A DNA stretch of 64,000 nucleotides from Leptothrix sp. (in: b-proteobacteria) (GTDB lineage: Bacteria > Pseudomonadota > Gammaproteobacteria > Burkholderiales > Burkholderiaceae_C), in assembly GCA_013822685.1 (NCBI GenBank), contig PNKV01000022.1:17365-81364 (forward strand). The letters run 5' to 3'. The notes under the pieces are model-generated. The model was not told the DNA's origin. It did no database searches and was given only the letters and a program-made list of their open reading frames with translations. Positions 1 through 8,939 of this stretch are shown in pieces. The translations under genes were made by a program, and so were the position numbers. Numbering within the stretch: position 1 is the first letter of the stretch; each line of letters starts with the position of its first letter.

Positions 1-1052
1 GTGCGGTTGCGGGCCAGCACGTCCTCGCGCTCAAAGGTGTCCAGCACCGCCAGGGCCGCGCGGCAGGCCAAGGGGTTGCCGGTGTACGAGTGCGAGTGCA
101 GGAAGCCATGCGCCGTGAGGTCATCCCAGAAGGCGGCGTAAACCTCGTCCGTGGTCAGCACGGCCGACAAGGGCAACACGCCGCCCGTCAAGCCCTTGCT
201 CAGGCAGATGAAGTCAGGGCGGATGGGCTGGCCTTGGGCGTCCAGCGCCTGCTGGTGCGCGAACATGGTGCCGGTGCGACCAAAGCCCACCGCGATTTCG
301 TCGCAGATCAAATGGACCTGGTGTTGATCGCACAAGGCACGCGCCGCGCTCAAGTAATCGGGCGAGTACATGCCCATGCCCGCGGCCCCTTGCACCAGCG
401 GCTCGAGGATCAAGGCGGCCACCGAGGCGTGGTGCTCGGCAAGGTGGTCGGCCAAGGCCTGCACGCAGGCTGCGGTGTGCCCGTCTGCAGACACACCCGC
501 CGCTGCATGCCGCAGATCGGGCGAGGGCAAGGTGGCGCTCAAACGCAGCAAGGGTGCATAGGCTTCGCGGAACAGCGGGATGTCGGTCACCGACAAGGCG
601 CCAGCGGTTTCACCGTGGTAGCCCCCTTGCAAGCCAATGAAGCGGTGCTTGCCGGGCCGGCCACGGTTGCGCCAGCTGTGCGCGCTCATCTTCAAGGCGA
701 TCTCGGTGGCGCTGGCGCCATCGCTGGCGTAGAAGGCGTGGCCCAGGCCGGTCAAGGTGCCCAGTCGCTCTGACAGCTCCACCACGGGCGCGTGGGTCAA
801 GCCGGCCAGCATGGTGTGGTCCAGCTGCTTGAGTTGATCGGTGATGGCGTCCACGATGGGCGCGAAGCCATGGCCAAACAGGTTGACCCACCACGAGCTC
901 ACGGCATCGAGGATGCGGTGGCCTTGGTCGTCGATCAGCCAAGGCCCCTCGCCCCGAACAATGGCGCGCGGCGGGTGCGCCTCATGCCCTTTCATCTGCG
1001 TGCAAGGGTGCCACACGGCCCGGCGGCTGCGCTCGGCCAGGCTGCTGGCCAT
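1..1052 (-). CDS. bioA: Adenosylmethionine-8-amino-7-oxononanoate aminotransferase (partial, C-terminus off the window)
   Basis: Class III PLP-dependent aminotransferase of biotin synthesis. It uses S-adenosylmethionine as amino donor to make 7,8-diaminopelargonate in the cytoplasm. Visible from the N-terminus are WHPCTQMK, the SSWWVNLFGH substrate-site segment, a conserved SDGA segment, ICDEIAVGFGRTG, and the PLP-lysine motif LSKGLTGG with the lysine near residue 286. The frame is open through base 1, so about 350 residues are present and the end is missing. The start chosen is ATG at 1052; a GTG at 1070, directly after the queD stop, is also possible. It is 19 bases downstream of queD and may be cotranscribed with queE-queD, although the pathways are unrelated. 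The family call is secure. Confidence 0.95.
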   Translation of the reverse strand, partial: MASSLAERSRRAVWHPCTQMKGHEAHPPRAIVRGEGPWLIDDQGHRILDAVSSWWVNLFGHGFAPIVDAITDQLKQLDHTMLAGLTHAPVVELSERLGTLTGLGHAFYASDGASATEIALKMSAHSWRNRGRPGKHRFIGLQGGYHGETAGALSVTDIPLFREAYAPLLRLSATLPSPDLRHAAAGVSADGHTAACVQALADHLAEHHASVAALILEPLVQGAAGMGMYSPDYLSAARALCDQHQVHLICDEIAVGFGRTGTMFAHQQALDAQGQPIRPDFICLSKGLTGGVLPLSAVLTTDEVYAAFWDDLTAHGFLHSHSYTGNPLACRAALAVLDTFEREDVLARNR

Positions 1053-1071
1053 GGGCAAGGGCTTGGCCACC

Positions 1072-1449
1072 TCAGGCCTGCGGGCGGTAGACGCAGCGGT
1101 CACCCGCGGCGCGCGAGACGCTCACCATGCTCACCGTGGCTTGGGCGATGCGCGCATTCACCTGGTCAAAGATGAACACGCACAGGTTTTCCAGCGTGGG
1201 CGTGCCCAGGCCGGGCACCTCGTCCAGCAGGTGGTGGTCCAGCTGGCTGCGCACTTCGGCCAGCGTGGCGCGCAGCAAGGACAGGTCCATCACCATCCCG
1301 GTGTCGGGCAGCCGAGGGCCCTTCACGGCGACCTCGGCGGTGTAGGTGTGCCCGTGGATGCGGCGGCTGCCCGCGGCTTCTTCAGGCGACACATGGCGCT
1401 TGAGCGTGTGGGCCGCGTCGAAGGTGAAAGTCTGGCTCAGTTCAAACAT
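1072..1449 (-). CDS. queD: 6-carboxytetrahydropterin synthase-like (QueD/PTPS family)
   Basis: T-fold enzyme of the queuosine/7-deazaguanine pathway. QueD turns dihydroneopterin triphosphate into 6-carboxytetrahydropterin, the substrate of QueE, which is encoded just upstream. The 125-residue length is typical. Zinc ligands are His14 (FDAAH) and His32/His34 (IHGH). Oddity: canonical QueD has a catalytic Cys four residues before HGH (CxxxHGH), whereas here that position is Ser28 (SRRIHGH). The start ATG 1449 gives the usual N-terminus; an in-frame ATG at 1458 would add three residues. The gene begins about 14 bases after the queE stop, consistent with one transcript. The family is certain; the Cys-to-Ser change leaves exact activity open. 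Confidence 0.85.
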   Translation of the reverse strand: MFELSQTFTFDAAHTLKRHVSPEEAAGSRRIHGHTYTAEVAVKGPRLPDTGMVMDLSLLRATLAEVRSQLDHHLLDEVPGLGTPTLENLCVFIFDQVNARIAQATVSMVSVSRAAGDRCVYRPQA

Positions 1450-1463
1450 GCAATTCATACCAA

Positions 1464-2126
1464 TCAACGGATGCCCAGGGTCTTGTGGGTCTGCACGCTG
1501 AGCATCCAGCGCGGGTTGTCCAGGCACCATTGCACGGCCCACTCCATGGCCGAGCGGCGTGCCATGGGCTGCGCGCTGTCCATGGCCTGCACCCGGCGCT
1601 GCTCGAAGTCCAGGGCTTCCATGGCCTTCAGATCCGCGGTGCTGAAGCCGCTTTGGGGCACGACCACTTTAAGCTCGTGCCCACTTTTTTGCACCAAGGT
1701 CGATCCGGCCTTGGGGCTCACACAGATCCAGTCCAGCCCAGCGGGCGCGGCGATCGTGCCGTTGGTCTCGACCGCGATCATGAAGCCTTGCGCGTGCAGG
1801 GCGTCAATCAACTCGGCATCGACCTGCAGCAAGGGCTCGCCCCCGGTCAGCACCACGAAACGGCGGTCATCAGCGGCCTCAGTGCCCGCGGGCCAGAATG
1901 ACGCGATGCGCTCGGCCAATTGAGCGGCGGTAGTGAACTTGCCGCCACCCAGGCCATCGGTGCCCACAAACTCGGTGTCGCAAAACTGGCAAACGGCCTG
2001 GTCGCGGTCGGCCTCGCGGCCCGTCCAGAGGTTGCAGCCCGCAAAGCGGCAAAACACCGCCGGGCGCCCGGCATGCGTGCCCTCGCCTTGCAGTGTGTAG
2101 AACATTTCCTTGATGCTGTAGCTCAT
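1464..2126 (-). CDS. queE: 7-carboxy-7-deazaguanine synthase
   Basis: Radical SAM enzyme that contracts 6-carboxytetrahydropterin to 7-carboxy-7-deazaguanine on the way to queuosine. The 220-residue protein starts with the family hallmark MFYTLQGEG. The cluster-binding cysteines are spaced CX14CX2C (CNLW...VCQFC), the expanded loop described for Burkholderia QueE rather than CX3CX2C. It also has a TGGEPL SAM-binding motif and a VETNG motif. ATG 2126 was chosen because homology begins there; the frame extends further upstream without similarity. It is followed by queD and preceded within a few bases by a small membrane-protein gene on the same strand. Confidence 0.95.
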   Translation of the reverse strand: MSYSIKEMFYTLQGEGTHAGRPAVFCRFAGCNLWTGREADRDQAVCQFCDTEFVGTDGLGGGKFTTAAQLAERIASFWPAGTEAADDRRFVVLTGGEPLLQVDAELIDALHAQGFMIAVETNGTIAAPAGLDWICVSPKAGSTLVQKSGHELKVVVPQSGFSTADLKAMEALDFEQRRVQAMDSAQPMARRSAMEWAVQWCLDNPRWMLSVQTHKTLGIR

Positions 2127-2130
2127 GGTC

Positions 2131-2400
2131 TCAACGCAATCCTGTCCACCAGACGGTGAGGCTCGACGCCAGCACCAAGGCGGCGTACGTGGCCATGGCG
2201 CCGTCGCGCCCCAACACAATCAATCCGGCCACCAGCACCAGGGCATTAATCCCTGCCACCCATGTGACCTGCCGCGCAAAGCCGGCCGACTTGAGGGCCC
2301 GCCACCACACCAGGCGCGCCAAAGCGGGCAACAGCAGCGCCATGCCCAATGCTGGCAGGAAAAAATTCACCATGTGGATCAAAGCATCCAGAAAGCCCAT
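2131..2400 (-). CDS. Small integral membrane protein, function unknown
   Basis: An 89-residue protein with about three hydrophobic segments, including LIHMVNFFLPALGMALLLPAL near the N-terminus and VAGINALVLVAGLIVLG in the middle, joined by short basic loops. No catalytic motif is visible. Start ATG 2400 was chosen because AAGG lies about six bases upstream; two earlier in-frame ATGs lack such a site. The stop lies four bases before queE, so it may lead the queE-queD transcript, and it is divergent from hemA. I do not recognise a function. Confidence rests on the membrane-protein composition and the good ribosome-binding site. Confidence 0.7.
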   Translation of the reverse strand: MGFLDALIHMVNFFLPALGMALLLPALARLVWWRALKSAGFARQVTWVAGINALVLVAGLIVLGRDGAMATYAALVLASSLTVWWTGLR

Positions 2401-2435
2401 TGAACGCCTTTGCAACATCAAAAAACCCTCGATTT

Positions 2436-2441
2436 TATAAT
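2436..2441 (+). promoter_or_regulatory. Candidate -10 hexamer (TATAAT) of hemA
   Basis: A perfect TATAAT hexamer ends eight bases before the hemA ATG at 2450, and no Shine-Dalgarno sequence lies between. If it is a real sigma-70 -10 box, transcription would begin at or next to the start codon and give a leaderless message. A clear -35 at normal spacing is not seen (TTGCAA at 2410 is 20 bases away), so this remains tentative. Confidence 0.35.
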
Positions 2442-2449
2442 CCCCGGAT

Positions 2450-3775
2450 ATGACCGTCCTCACCCTGGGTTTGAACCACACCACCGCCGCAGTTGATTTG
2501 CGGGGTCGGTTCGCGTTTGCCGTCGATCAGCTGGCCCCGGCGTTGAAGGTTTTGCACACCCGTTTGACCGGCGCCCCGCAGTCCGCCGCCCAGCCGGAAG
2601 TCGCCCTGCTGTCCACCTGCAATCGCACCGAGCTGTACTGCGCTTTGGGCGGCCATTGGGGCGGCCGCGCCAGCACCTTGCAGCACACCGCCGTTGACTG
2701 GCTGGCCAACACCGGCGGCGTGGGCCACGACGAGCTGATGCGCCACACCTATGTGCTGGAAGGAGGCGCCGCGGCCCGCCATGCCTTCCGCGTGGCCAGC
2801 GGGCTTGATTCCATGGTGTTGGGCGAACCGCAGATCCTGGGCCAGATGAAGCAGGCCGTGCGCGAGGCCGATGCCGCCGGCACCCTGGGCACTACCCTGC
2901 ACCAGTTGTTCCAGCGCTCCTTCGCCGTGGCCAAGGAGGTGCGCACCTCGACCGAGATTGGCGCCCACTCCATCAGCATGGCCGCCGCCGCCGTGCGCCT
3001 GGCCAGCCAGCTGTTTGAAGACCTGGGCAAGACGAAGATCCTGTTCGTGGGCGCCGGCGAGATGATCGAACTCACCGCCACGCACTTCGCGGGGCGCGCG
3101 CCTCGCACCATGGCCGTGGCCAACCGCACCCTGGAACGCGGCGAAAAGCTCGCCAATCACCTGGGTGCCCAAGCCCTGCGCCTGGCCGACCTGCCCGAGC
3201 GCCTGCATGAGTTCGACATCGTCGTCTCCTGCACCGCCAGCTCGCTGCCCATCATCGGCCTGGGCGCGGTTGAACGCGCCCTCAAGGCCCGCAAACGCCG
3301 CCCCATCTTCATGGTGGACCTGGCCGTGCCCCGCGACATCGAACCCGAAGTGGCCCAGCTGGACGATGTCTACCTGTACACCGTCGACGACTTGAGCGCC
3401 CTGGTGCAAACCGCCAGCGAGAAACGTCTGGCCGCCGTCACCCAGGCCGAAGCCATCATCGAGACCGGCGTGCAAGGCTTTGTGCACTGGCTGGACCAAC
3501 GCACCACCGTGCCCCTGATCCAGGCGCTCAATTCACAAGCCGACGCCTGGCGCGCCACCGAGATCGCCCGCGCCCGCAAGCTGATCGCCAAAGGCGAGGA
3601 CATCGAAGCCGTGCTCGACACACTTTCAAGAGGATTGACCCAGAAAATGCTGCATGGCGCCATGGCCGAACTGCACAGTGCCGACACCCAGCAACGGCCC
3701 CAGGTGGCCGCCTCGCTGGCCCGCCTGTTTTTGCGTGGCGATGTGAGCCCCCTCAAGAAAGACCCGCAGTCGTGA
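2450..3775 (+). CDS. hemA: Glutamyl-tRNA reductase
   Basis: NADPH-dependent enzyme that reduces glutamyl-tRNA to glutamate-1-semialdehyde, the first committed step of C5 tetrapyrrole synthesis. The 441-residue protein begins with [10 protein letters not shown]. The catalytic cysteine is Cys57 in [25 protein letters not shown] follows, and a Rossmann NADPH domain carries the glycine-rich FVGAGEM. The C-terminal helical dimerisation domain is complete. It is first in a coupled hemA-prfA-prmC set; its TGA overlaps the prfA GTG. Translation may be leaderless (see the TATAAT at 2436). Confidence 0.97.
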   Translation: MTVLTLGLNHTTAAVDLRGRFAFAVDQLAPALKVLHTRLTGAPQSAAQPEVALLSTCNRTELYCALGGHWGGRASTLQHTAVDWLANTGGVGHDELMRHTYVLEGGAAARHAFRVASGLDSMVLGEPQILGQMKQAVREADAAGTLGTTLHQLFQRSFAVAKEVRTSTEIGAHSISMAAAAVRLASQLFEDLGKTKILFVGAGEMIELTATHFAGRAPRTMAVANRTLERGEKLANHLGAQALRLADLPERLHEFDIVVSCTASSLPIIGLGAVERALKARKRRPIFMVDLAVPRDIEPEVAQLDDVYLYTVDDLSALVQTASEKRLAAVTQAEAIIETGVQGFVHWLDQRTTVPLIQALNSQADAWRATEIARARKLIAKGEDIEAVLDTLSRGLTQKMLHGAMAELHSADTQQRPQVAASLARLFLRGDVSPLKKDPQS

Positions 3776-4884
3776 GCGGCGGCCTCGCCCCCTCACTGGC
3801 ATCCTCCCTCGAACGCCTGGCCTTGCGCCTTCGTGAGCTGGATGCCGCCCTGTCCGACCCTGCCGTTGCCGCCGACAACAAGCGCTACCGCGAACTCTCA
3901 CGCGAGCACGCGGAAGTCAGCGGCGTGTGCGACATGGCCCAACGCCACGCCCAGCGCACCTCCGATCTGGAGGCCGCCCGCCAGATGCTGCTCGACTCGG
4001 CCAACGATGCCGACATGCGCGCCATGGCGCAAGAAGAAATCACCCAGGCCGAGGCCGACATTGCCGGTGTCGAAGCTGAACTGCAAACGGCCCTGCTGCC
4101 CAAAGACCCCGACGACGCCCGCAACGCCTTTGTCGAAATCCGCGCAGGCACCGGCGGCGACGAATCGGCCCTGTTTGCCGGCGACCTGACGCGCATGTAC
4201 ACCCGCTTTGCGGAGCGCCAAGGCTGGCGCTGCGAAGTGATGTCCGCCAACGAATCCGACCTGGGCGGCTACAAGGAAATCGTGCTGCGTTTTGAGGGCG
4301 CCAACGTCTACGGCCAGCTCAAGTTCGAATCCGGAGGCCACCGCGTGCAACGCGTGCCCGCCACCGAGACCCAAGGCCGCATCCACACCAGCGCCTGCAC
4401 CGTGGCCGTGCTGCCCGAGCCCGACGAAGCCGAAGAGATCACCATCAACCCGGCCGACCTGCGCATCGACACCTACCGCGCCAGCGGCGCTGGCGGCCAG
4501 CACATCAACAAGACCGATTCGGCCGTGCGCGTCACGCACATCCCCACTGGCATCGTGGCCGAGTGCCAGGACGACCGCAGCCAGCACCGCAACAAGGCCA
4601 AGGCCTTGGCCGTGCTCAGCGCCCGCATCAACGACCGCGAACGCAGCGAGCGCCAAGCCAAAGAGGCGGCTACCCGCAAGGGACTGGTGGGCACCGGCGA
4701 CCGTTCTGACCGCATCCGCACCTACAACTTCCCGCAGGGCCGCTTCACCGATCACCGCATCAACCTGACGCTCTACAAGCTGCTGGCCATCATGGAAGGC
4801 GATCTGGACGACGTCATCAAAGCCCTGGTCACCGCCCAAGCTGCTGAACAGTTGGCCGAACTGGAAGCTGCCACCGGTGTCTGA
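3772..4884 (+). CDS. prfA: Peptide chain release factor 1
   Basis: Class I release factor that reads UAA and UAG and triggers peptidyl-tRNA hydrolysis on the ribosome. The 370-residue protein carries the universal GGQ at residues 241-243 in [16 protein letters not shown], preceded by the FRAGTGG-type segment [10 protein letters not shown]. The length is normal. The start is GTG at 3772, overlapping the hemA stop by four bases (GTGA), which implies translational coupling. Its partner methyltransferase gene prmC starts eight bases before this gene ends. Confidence 0.97.
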   Translation: MSGGLAPSLASSLERLALRLRELDAALSDPAVAADNKRYRELSREHAEVSGVCDMAQRHAQRTSDLEAARQMLLDSANDADMRAMAQEEITQAEADIAGVEAELQTALLPKDPDDARNAFVEIRAGTGGDESALFAGDLTRMYTRFAERQGWRCEVMSANESDLGGYKEIVLRFEGANVYGQLKFESGGHRVQRVPATETQGRIHTSACTVAVLPEPDEAEEITINPADLRIDTYRASGAGGQHINKTDSAVRVTHIPTGIVAECQDDRSQHRNKAKALAVLSARINDRERSERQAKEAATRKGLVGTGDRSDRIRTYNFPQGRFTDHRINLTLYKLLAIMEGDLDDVIKALVTAQAAEQLAELEAATGV

Positions 4885-5707
4885 ACACTTGCCCACCCTC
4901 ACCGTGGCCGGGGCCATGCAGCAAGCCCGCCAACTGGGCGTGGACCGCCTGGACGCCCAGATCCTGCTGAGCACCGTGCTGCAGCGCCCCCGAAGTTGGC
5001 TCCTCGCGCATGAGCTGGACGCCTTGCCGCCTGAGCCAGCCAGCCAGTTCGTGGCCTGGCTGCAGCGCCGTGCACAGGGTGAGCCCCTGGCCTACCTGGT
5101 GGGTGACAAGGAGTTCTACGGCCTGACCTTGCGCGTCAGCCCCGATGTGCTCATCCCACGTCCCGACACCGAAACCCTGGTCGACTGGGCGCTGGAACTC
5201 ATCCCCGCCCAGCCTGGCTTCAGCGTGCTGGACCTGGGCACCGGCAGTGGCGCCATCGCGCTGGCTTTACAGCACCAGCGCCCTCAAGCGAGGATCACCG
5301 CCGTGGACGCCAGCCCAGCCGCGCTGGCGGTCGCGCAAGCCAATGCTTCGCAACTGGGCCTGCCCGTGAACTTCCTGCAGGGCTCATGGTTCGAGCCGGT
5401 GGCTGATGCGCGCTTTAGTCTCATCGTCAGCAACCCACCCTACATCGCCGAAAACGACAAACACCTTGATGCACTTAGCTTTGAACCAAAGCAAGCACTC
5501 ACATCTGGCGCAGATGGCCTGGACGATCTGCGCTTGATCATCGCCAAAGCGCCGCTTCATCTGCAGCCTGGCGGCTGGCTTGTGCTTGAGCACGGCCACA
5601 ACCAAGCTGCTGAGGTGGCAACCCTGCTGAAGGCCCATGGTTTTGGGCAAATCAGCACCCGCTTTGATCTGGGCGGCAACCCGCGGTGCACGGGCGGGAA
5701 GACCTAG
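4877..5707 (+). CDS. prmC: Release factor glutamine methyltransferase
   Basis: SAM-dependent N5-methyltransferase that methylates the GGQ glutamine of release factors, here Gln243 of the adjacent PrfA. The 276-residue protein has a helical N-terminal recognition domain, then a Rossmann domain with motif [14 protein letters not shown] and the catalytic NPPY at residues 186-189. IPRPDTE precedes motif I as in the family. It starts with GTG 4877 inside the end of prfA (eight-base overlap). The family and partner are secure. Confidence 0.96.
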   Translation: MSEHLPTLTVAGAMQQARQLGVDRLDAQILLSTVLQRPRSWLLAHELDALPPEPASQFVAWLQRRAQGEPLAYLVGDKEFYGLTLRVSPDVLIPRPDTETLVDWALELIPAQPGFSVLDLGTGSGAIALALQHQRPQARITAVDASPAALAVAQANASQLGLPVNFLQGSWFEPVADARFSLIVSNPPYIAENDKHLDALSFEPKQALTSGADGLDDLRLIIAKAPLHLQPGGWLVLEHGHNQAAEVATLLKAHGFGQISTRFDLGGNPRCTGGKT

Positions 5708-5809
5708 CAAATTCACGTCACCTTGTAAATTGGTGGTACGAACGCTAACAACTCTATTCCACAAACCGACCCGAGCGGCGTAGCATCAATTGTTCTTCAG
5801 GAGCTTGTG

Positions 5810-6511
5810 ATGTTCCGCCAAACCGCTACCCTGCACCCACTTCGCCGTTGCCTTTTTGCCGCCTGCGCCCTGGCCGCATCGGTGGCGCACGCGCAAATGG
5901 TGCCCCAGCCGCAGCACTTGCTGCGCTCGGCCACGGCGGCGGACCAGGGCAAAGGCCTGAGCTTGAACGGACAGCAGTTCTGGCCTCACTGGGAAGGCCG
6001 CATTGGCGTCGTCGTGGACCGCGCCTACGACCCCCTCAAAGACTCGTTTGTGCTGGCGCAGCCCGTGCCTGCCAGCGGCCTGAGCATGCGCAGCGCCCAC
6101 GTGCTGTCTGATTATTATTTTTCAGGTGGCTTTCGCGCCACGGTGGGCTTGGTGCGTGGCGCCATCACCCAGTCTTCATGGTCCGATGGCACCGACGACA
6201 CCATTGGCAGCGGCCTGAACCTCAGCCTCCAGCGCATCGACAATCTGAACCTGGGCGACGCCCGGGGCCAATCTTTCGAGGGCGAAAACCGCACCCTGCC
6301 CTACGTGGGCGCCGGCTATGCCGCCAGCGTGGGCACCCCCGGCAGCGACAGCATGTGGCGTTTCAATGCGGATCTGGGCCTGATTTCGGTCAATTCGAAC
6401 AACATTGGCCGCATTTCGCGCGCGCTGCAAGGCGAAGCGGGGCTGGACGAAATCGTGCGCGATCTGCGCCTGCGCCCTGTGATCAAGGTCTCTGTGCGTT
6501 ACGCCTTCTGA
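5810..6511 (+). CDS. Predicted outer-membrane beta-barrel protein, uncharacterised
   Basis: A 233-residue exported protein. A basic N-terminus and hydrophobic stretch end in AHA/Q, a good signal-peptidase I site near residue 29. The mature part alternates polar and hydrophobic residues, with repeated aromatic-ended strands (DYYFSGGFRATVGLV, RTLPYVGAGYAASV, MWRFNADLGLISV), and ends in RYAF, the terminal phenylalanine typical of outer-membrane barrels. ATG 5810 was chosen because CAGGAG stands seven bases upstream. It lies between prmC and grxD with about 100 and 60 base gaps, so it is probably its own unit. The barrel assignment is inferred from pattern only. Confidence 0.75.
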   Translation: MFRQTATLHPLRRCLFAACALAASVAHAQMVPQPQHLLRSATAADQGKGLSLNGQQFWPHWEGRIGVVVDRAYDPLKDSFVLAQPVPASGLSMRSAHVLSDYYFSGGFRATVGLVRGAITQSSWSDGTDDTIGSGLNLSLQRIDNLNLGDARGQSFEGENRTLPYVGAGYAASVGTPGSDSMWRFNADLGLISVNSNNIGRISRALQGEAGLDEIVRDLRLRPVIKVSVRYAF

Positions 6512-6571
6512 ATGAGCCCAGGCCTGATATAAACAGGCCCTGTTCCCAAATTCAGCCAAGCGCAAATTCCC

Positions 6572-6889
6572 ATGAGTGACGTTCAACAACGCATTGACTC
6601 CCTGGTCAAAGGCCACCGTGTGGTGCTGTTCATGAAGGGCACCGCCCAGTTCCCGCAGTGCGGTTTTTCCGGCCGCGCCATCCAGATCCTCAAGGCCTGC
6701 GGTGTCACCGACCTGCAAACCGTCAACGTCCTGGAAGACGAAGGCATCCGCCAAGGCATCAAGGATTACGCCAACTGGCCCACCATCCCACAGCTGTACG
6801 TGGGTGGCGAGTTCATTGGCGGCTCGGACATCATGATGGAGATGTACCAGGCCGGTGAGCTGCAGCAGGTCTTGACCCCAGGTCAGTGA
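6572..6889 (+). CDS. grxD: Monothiol glutaredoxin, Grx4/CGFS type
   Basis: A 105-residue single-domain glutaredoxin with active-site CGFS at residues 30-33, preceded by KGTAQFPQ, and glutathione-binding WPTIPQLYVGGEFIGGSD. Grx4-type proteins bind a bridging [2Fe-2S] cluster with glutathione and serve in iron-sulfur trafficking rather than disulfide reduction. The stop overlaps the GTG of ubiX by four bases, so the two are cotranslated. Confidence 0.95.
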   Translation: MSDVQQRIDSLVKGHRVVLFMKGTAQFPQCGFSGRAIQILKACGVTDLQTVNVLEDEGIRQGIKDYANWPTIPQLYVGGEFIGGSDIMMEMYQAGELQQVLTPGQ

Positions 6890-7464
6890 ATCCGCCCAGC
6901 ACAGTCCGCCGGCTGATCATTGGCATCACTGGCGCCAGCGGTGCCGTCTATGGCGTGCGCCTGCTTGAGCGTGCGCGGGCGCTCGGGGTGCAAACCCACC
7001 TGGTCGCCACGCCCGCCGGCATCCTGAACGTGCACCATGAACTGGGCCTGGACCGCTCCACCCTTGAATCGCTGGCCACCCAGGCCCACGCCCCGGGCGA
7101 CATCGGCGCCTGCATTGCCAGCGGCAGCTTCAGCACCGACGCCATGATCGTGGCGCCCTGCTCCATGAAAACGCTGGCCGCCGTGGCCCATGGCCTGGGC
7201 GACAACCTGCTGACCCGCGCTGCCGATGTCACCTTGAAAGAGCGCCGGCGCCTGATCCTGATGGTGCGCGAGACGCCCTTCAACCTGGCCCACCTGCGCA
7301 ACATGACCAGCGTGACCGAGATGGGCGGCATCATCTTTCCGCCCCTGCCAGCGTTCTACCACCGCCCCCAAAGCATTGACGAGTTGGTCAATGACACCGT
7401 CGAGCGCGTCTTGAGCAGCGCTGGCATCGGCAGTGCGCAACCCCAAGAGTGGCAAGGCCTGTAG
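6886..7464 (+). CDS. ubiX: Flavin prenyltransferase
   Basis: Makes prenylated FMN, the cofactor of the UbiD decarboxylase in ubiquinone synthesis. The 192-residue protein has the family FMN-binding start IIGITGASGAVYG, the APCSMKTLAAVAHGLGDNL segment and the phosphate-binding ERRRLILMVRETP. The start is GTG 6886, overlapping the grxD stop as GTGA. ubiD is not in the window. Confidence 0.96.
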   Translation: MNPPSTVRRLIIGITGASGAVYGVRLLERARALGVQTHLVATPAGILNVHHELGLDRSTLESLATQAHAPGDIGACIASGSFSTDAMIVAPCSMKTLAAVAHGLGDNLLTRAADVTLKERRRLILMVRETPFNLAHLRNMTSVTEMGGIIFPPLPAFYHRPQSIDELVNDTVERVLSSAGIGSAQPQEWQGL

Positions 7465-7536
7465 CGCCACAACACCGGTATTGACGCCCTTCTGTTTTTC
7501 CGCATGATGGGACCCCATCACCAGGAGGAAGCCTCA

Positions 7537-8256
7537 ATGACCCATGCCCCCTCACGCCGGCAACTGCTGGCCGCCACCGCCGCCGCGCTGGCCAGCACAC
7601 CGCTGTGGTCCCGTGCCGCTGACAAAAGCGACAAAACCGAAGCGCCCCGATTCACCTTGCCGGCCCTGCCCTGGGATGCCGCCGCCCTGGATCCGGTCAT
7701 CTCGGCCAGCACCATCGCCCAACACCATGGCAAGCACCACGCTGCTTACGTGGACAACCTGAACCGCTTGCTGATCAACTCGACCTTGGTGGATGCCGAG
7801 AGCCTGGTGGAAATCATCCAGCGCAGCGCCCGCAATGAAGGCCGGCGCCCTATCTTCAACAATGCCGCGCAAGTCTGGAACCACACGTTTTATTGGCAAA
7901 GCCTGCGACCCAAGGGTGGCGGCACGCCGCCTCTTGAATTGGCCAAGCGCATTGATGCCGATTTTGGCTCGCTGACCGCCCTGCGTGACGCCACTTTGAC
8001 CGCCTCCACTGAGCAGTTCGGCGCTGGCTGGGTCTGGCTGGTGCTGGACAAGAACCAGAAGAAGCTGGCCGTCGTCAAGACCGGCAACGCCGACACGCCT
8101 TTGACGCAAGAAAACCTGGTGCCCCTGGCCACCATCGACGTCTGGGAACATGCCTACTACCTGGACTACCAGTCACGCCGCAAAGACTACGCGGCCGCGG
8201 TGTTCGACAAACTGTTGAATTGGGATTTTGTGGCGGCCAATCTGGCGAAAGCCTGA
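7537..8256 (+). CDS. Superoxide dismutase, Fe/Mn family, with twin-arginine signal
   Basis: Dismutates superoxide. The 239-residue precursor starts with an N-terminal SRRQLLAATAAALA segment, a twin-arginine-type export signal, followed by about 200 residues of Fe/Mn SOD. Metal ligands fall in the N-terminal QHHGKHH, in WNHTFYW, and in DVWEHAYY. ATG 7537 was chosen because AGGAGGAA precedes it. Iron/manganese SODs are usually cytoplasmic, so export of a presumably metal-loaded enzyme to the periplasm is notable. Metal choice cannot be decided from sequence alone; residues such as FGAGWVWL and DVWEHAYY suggest iron or cambialistic use. It converges with the transglycosylase gene. Confidence 0.9.
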   Translation: MTHAPSRRQLLAATAAALASTPLWSRAADKSDKTEAPRFTLPALPWDAAALDPVISASTIAQHHGKHHAAYVDNLNRLLINSTLVDAESLVEIIQRSARNEGRRPIFNNAAQVWNHTFYWQSLRPKGGGTPPLELAKRIDADFGSLTALRDATLTASTEQFGAGWVWLVLDKNQKKLAVVKTGNADTPLTQENLVPLATIDVWEHAYYLDYQSRRKDYAAAVFDKLLNWDFVAANLAKA

Positions 8257-8278
8257 TCAAGCCCGCTTGCTCGCTCGA

Positions 8279-8935
8279 TCAGGGGCGGAAGGCCACGATC
8301 TGTGGCTTTGCCGGCTCAGGCAACGCCCACTGGCGCACGGCCGCGAACACGGCGTTGGGGTATTCCGGCCGACCGCGGCTGCCGTTGTAGCGGCCCAAGG
8401 CCAAGTACAGGTTACCGCGCTCGCGATCCAGGTAGTGGCGCAGGATGATGCAGCCAAAACGCAGATTGGTCTGCATGTGGAACAAGCTGGCCGGATCACC
8501 CGTGCCGATCAAGCGTGACCAGAACGGCATGATCTGCATGTAGCCCCGCGCACCCACCGACGAGATCGCGTATTTGCGGAAACCGCTTTCCACCTGGATC
8601 AGGCCCAGCACCAGTGAAGGGTCCAGGCCCGCGCGCTTGGACTCGTACCAGACCGTTTGCAAGAACTCGCGGCGCAACTGCTCGTCGGGCTTGCGCTTCT
8701 TCAGGCGCAGGCCCGCCGCATCGGCCCAGCGGTCGAACTCGTATTTTTGCGTTTGATCAGCGAAGACCAGCATGGGCGGCGCCGATTGGGCCGCTGCGGC
8801 CGACAGGGCCGTGCGCACAGCATCGGCCAAGGGCTCTTCGGCTTGGGCACCCGCCCAGGCGGTCTGCAACAACAAGCACGAGGCCGCCCCCGCCAAACAC
8901 CACCGAACCAACACCGAACGACCGCCTGCCTTCAT
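8279..8935 (-). CDS. Lytic transglycosylase, SLT domain
   Basis: A 218-residue exported peptidoglycan lytic transglycosylase. A hydrophobic signal segment spans about residues 9-29 and ends in AWAGA. A charged linker follows, then the lysozyme-like SLT fold with catalytic Glu116 in QVESGF, followed by ISSVGARGYMQIMPFW and the ALGRYNGS motif. It would cleave murein strands in the periplasm to 1,6-anhydro ends. It starts four bases after the proS stop, so it is cotranscribed with proS. Confidence 0.9.
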   Translation of the reverse strand: MKAGGRSVLVRWCLAGAASCLLLQTAWAGAQAEEPLADAVRTALSAAAAQSAPPMLVFADQTQKYEFDRWADAAGLRLKKRKPDEQLRREFLQTVWYESKRAGLDPSLVLGLIQVESGFRKYAISSVGARGYMQIMPFWSRLIGTGDPASLFHMQTNLRFGCIILRHYLDRERGNLYLALGRYNGSRGRPEYPNAVFAAVRQWALPEPAKPQIVAFRP

Positions 8936-8939
8936 CCCA

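Noticed and set aside
841..1923. A 360-codon plus-strand frame over bioA, queD and queE
   Set aside because: It spans three well-supported minus-strand genes and their junctions and has no coherent domain.
6520..6545. Short inverted repeat GGCCTG/CAGGCC before grxD, considered as a terminator
   Set aside because: Six-base arms, a seven-base AT-rich loop and no T-run; too weak to call.
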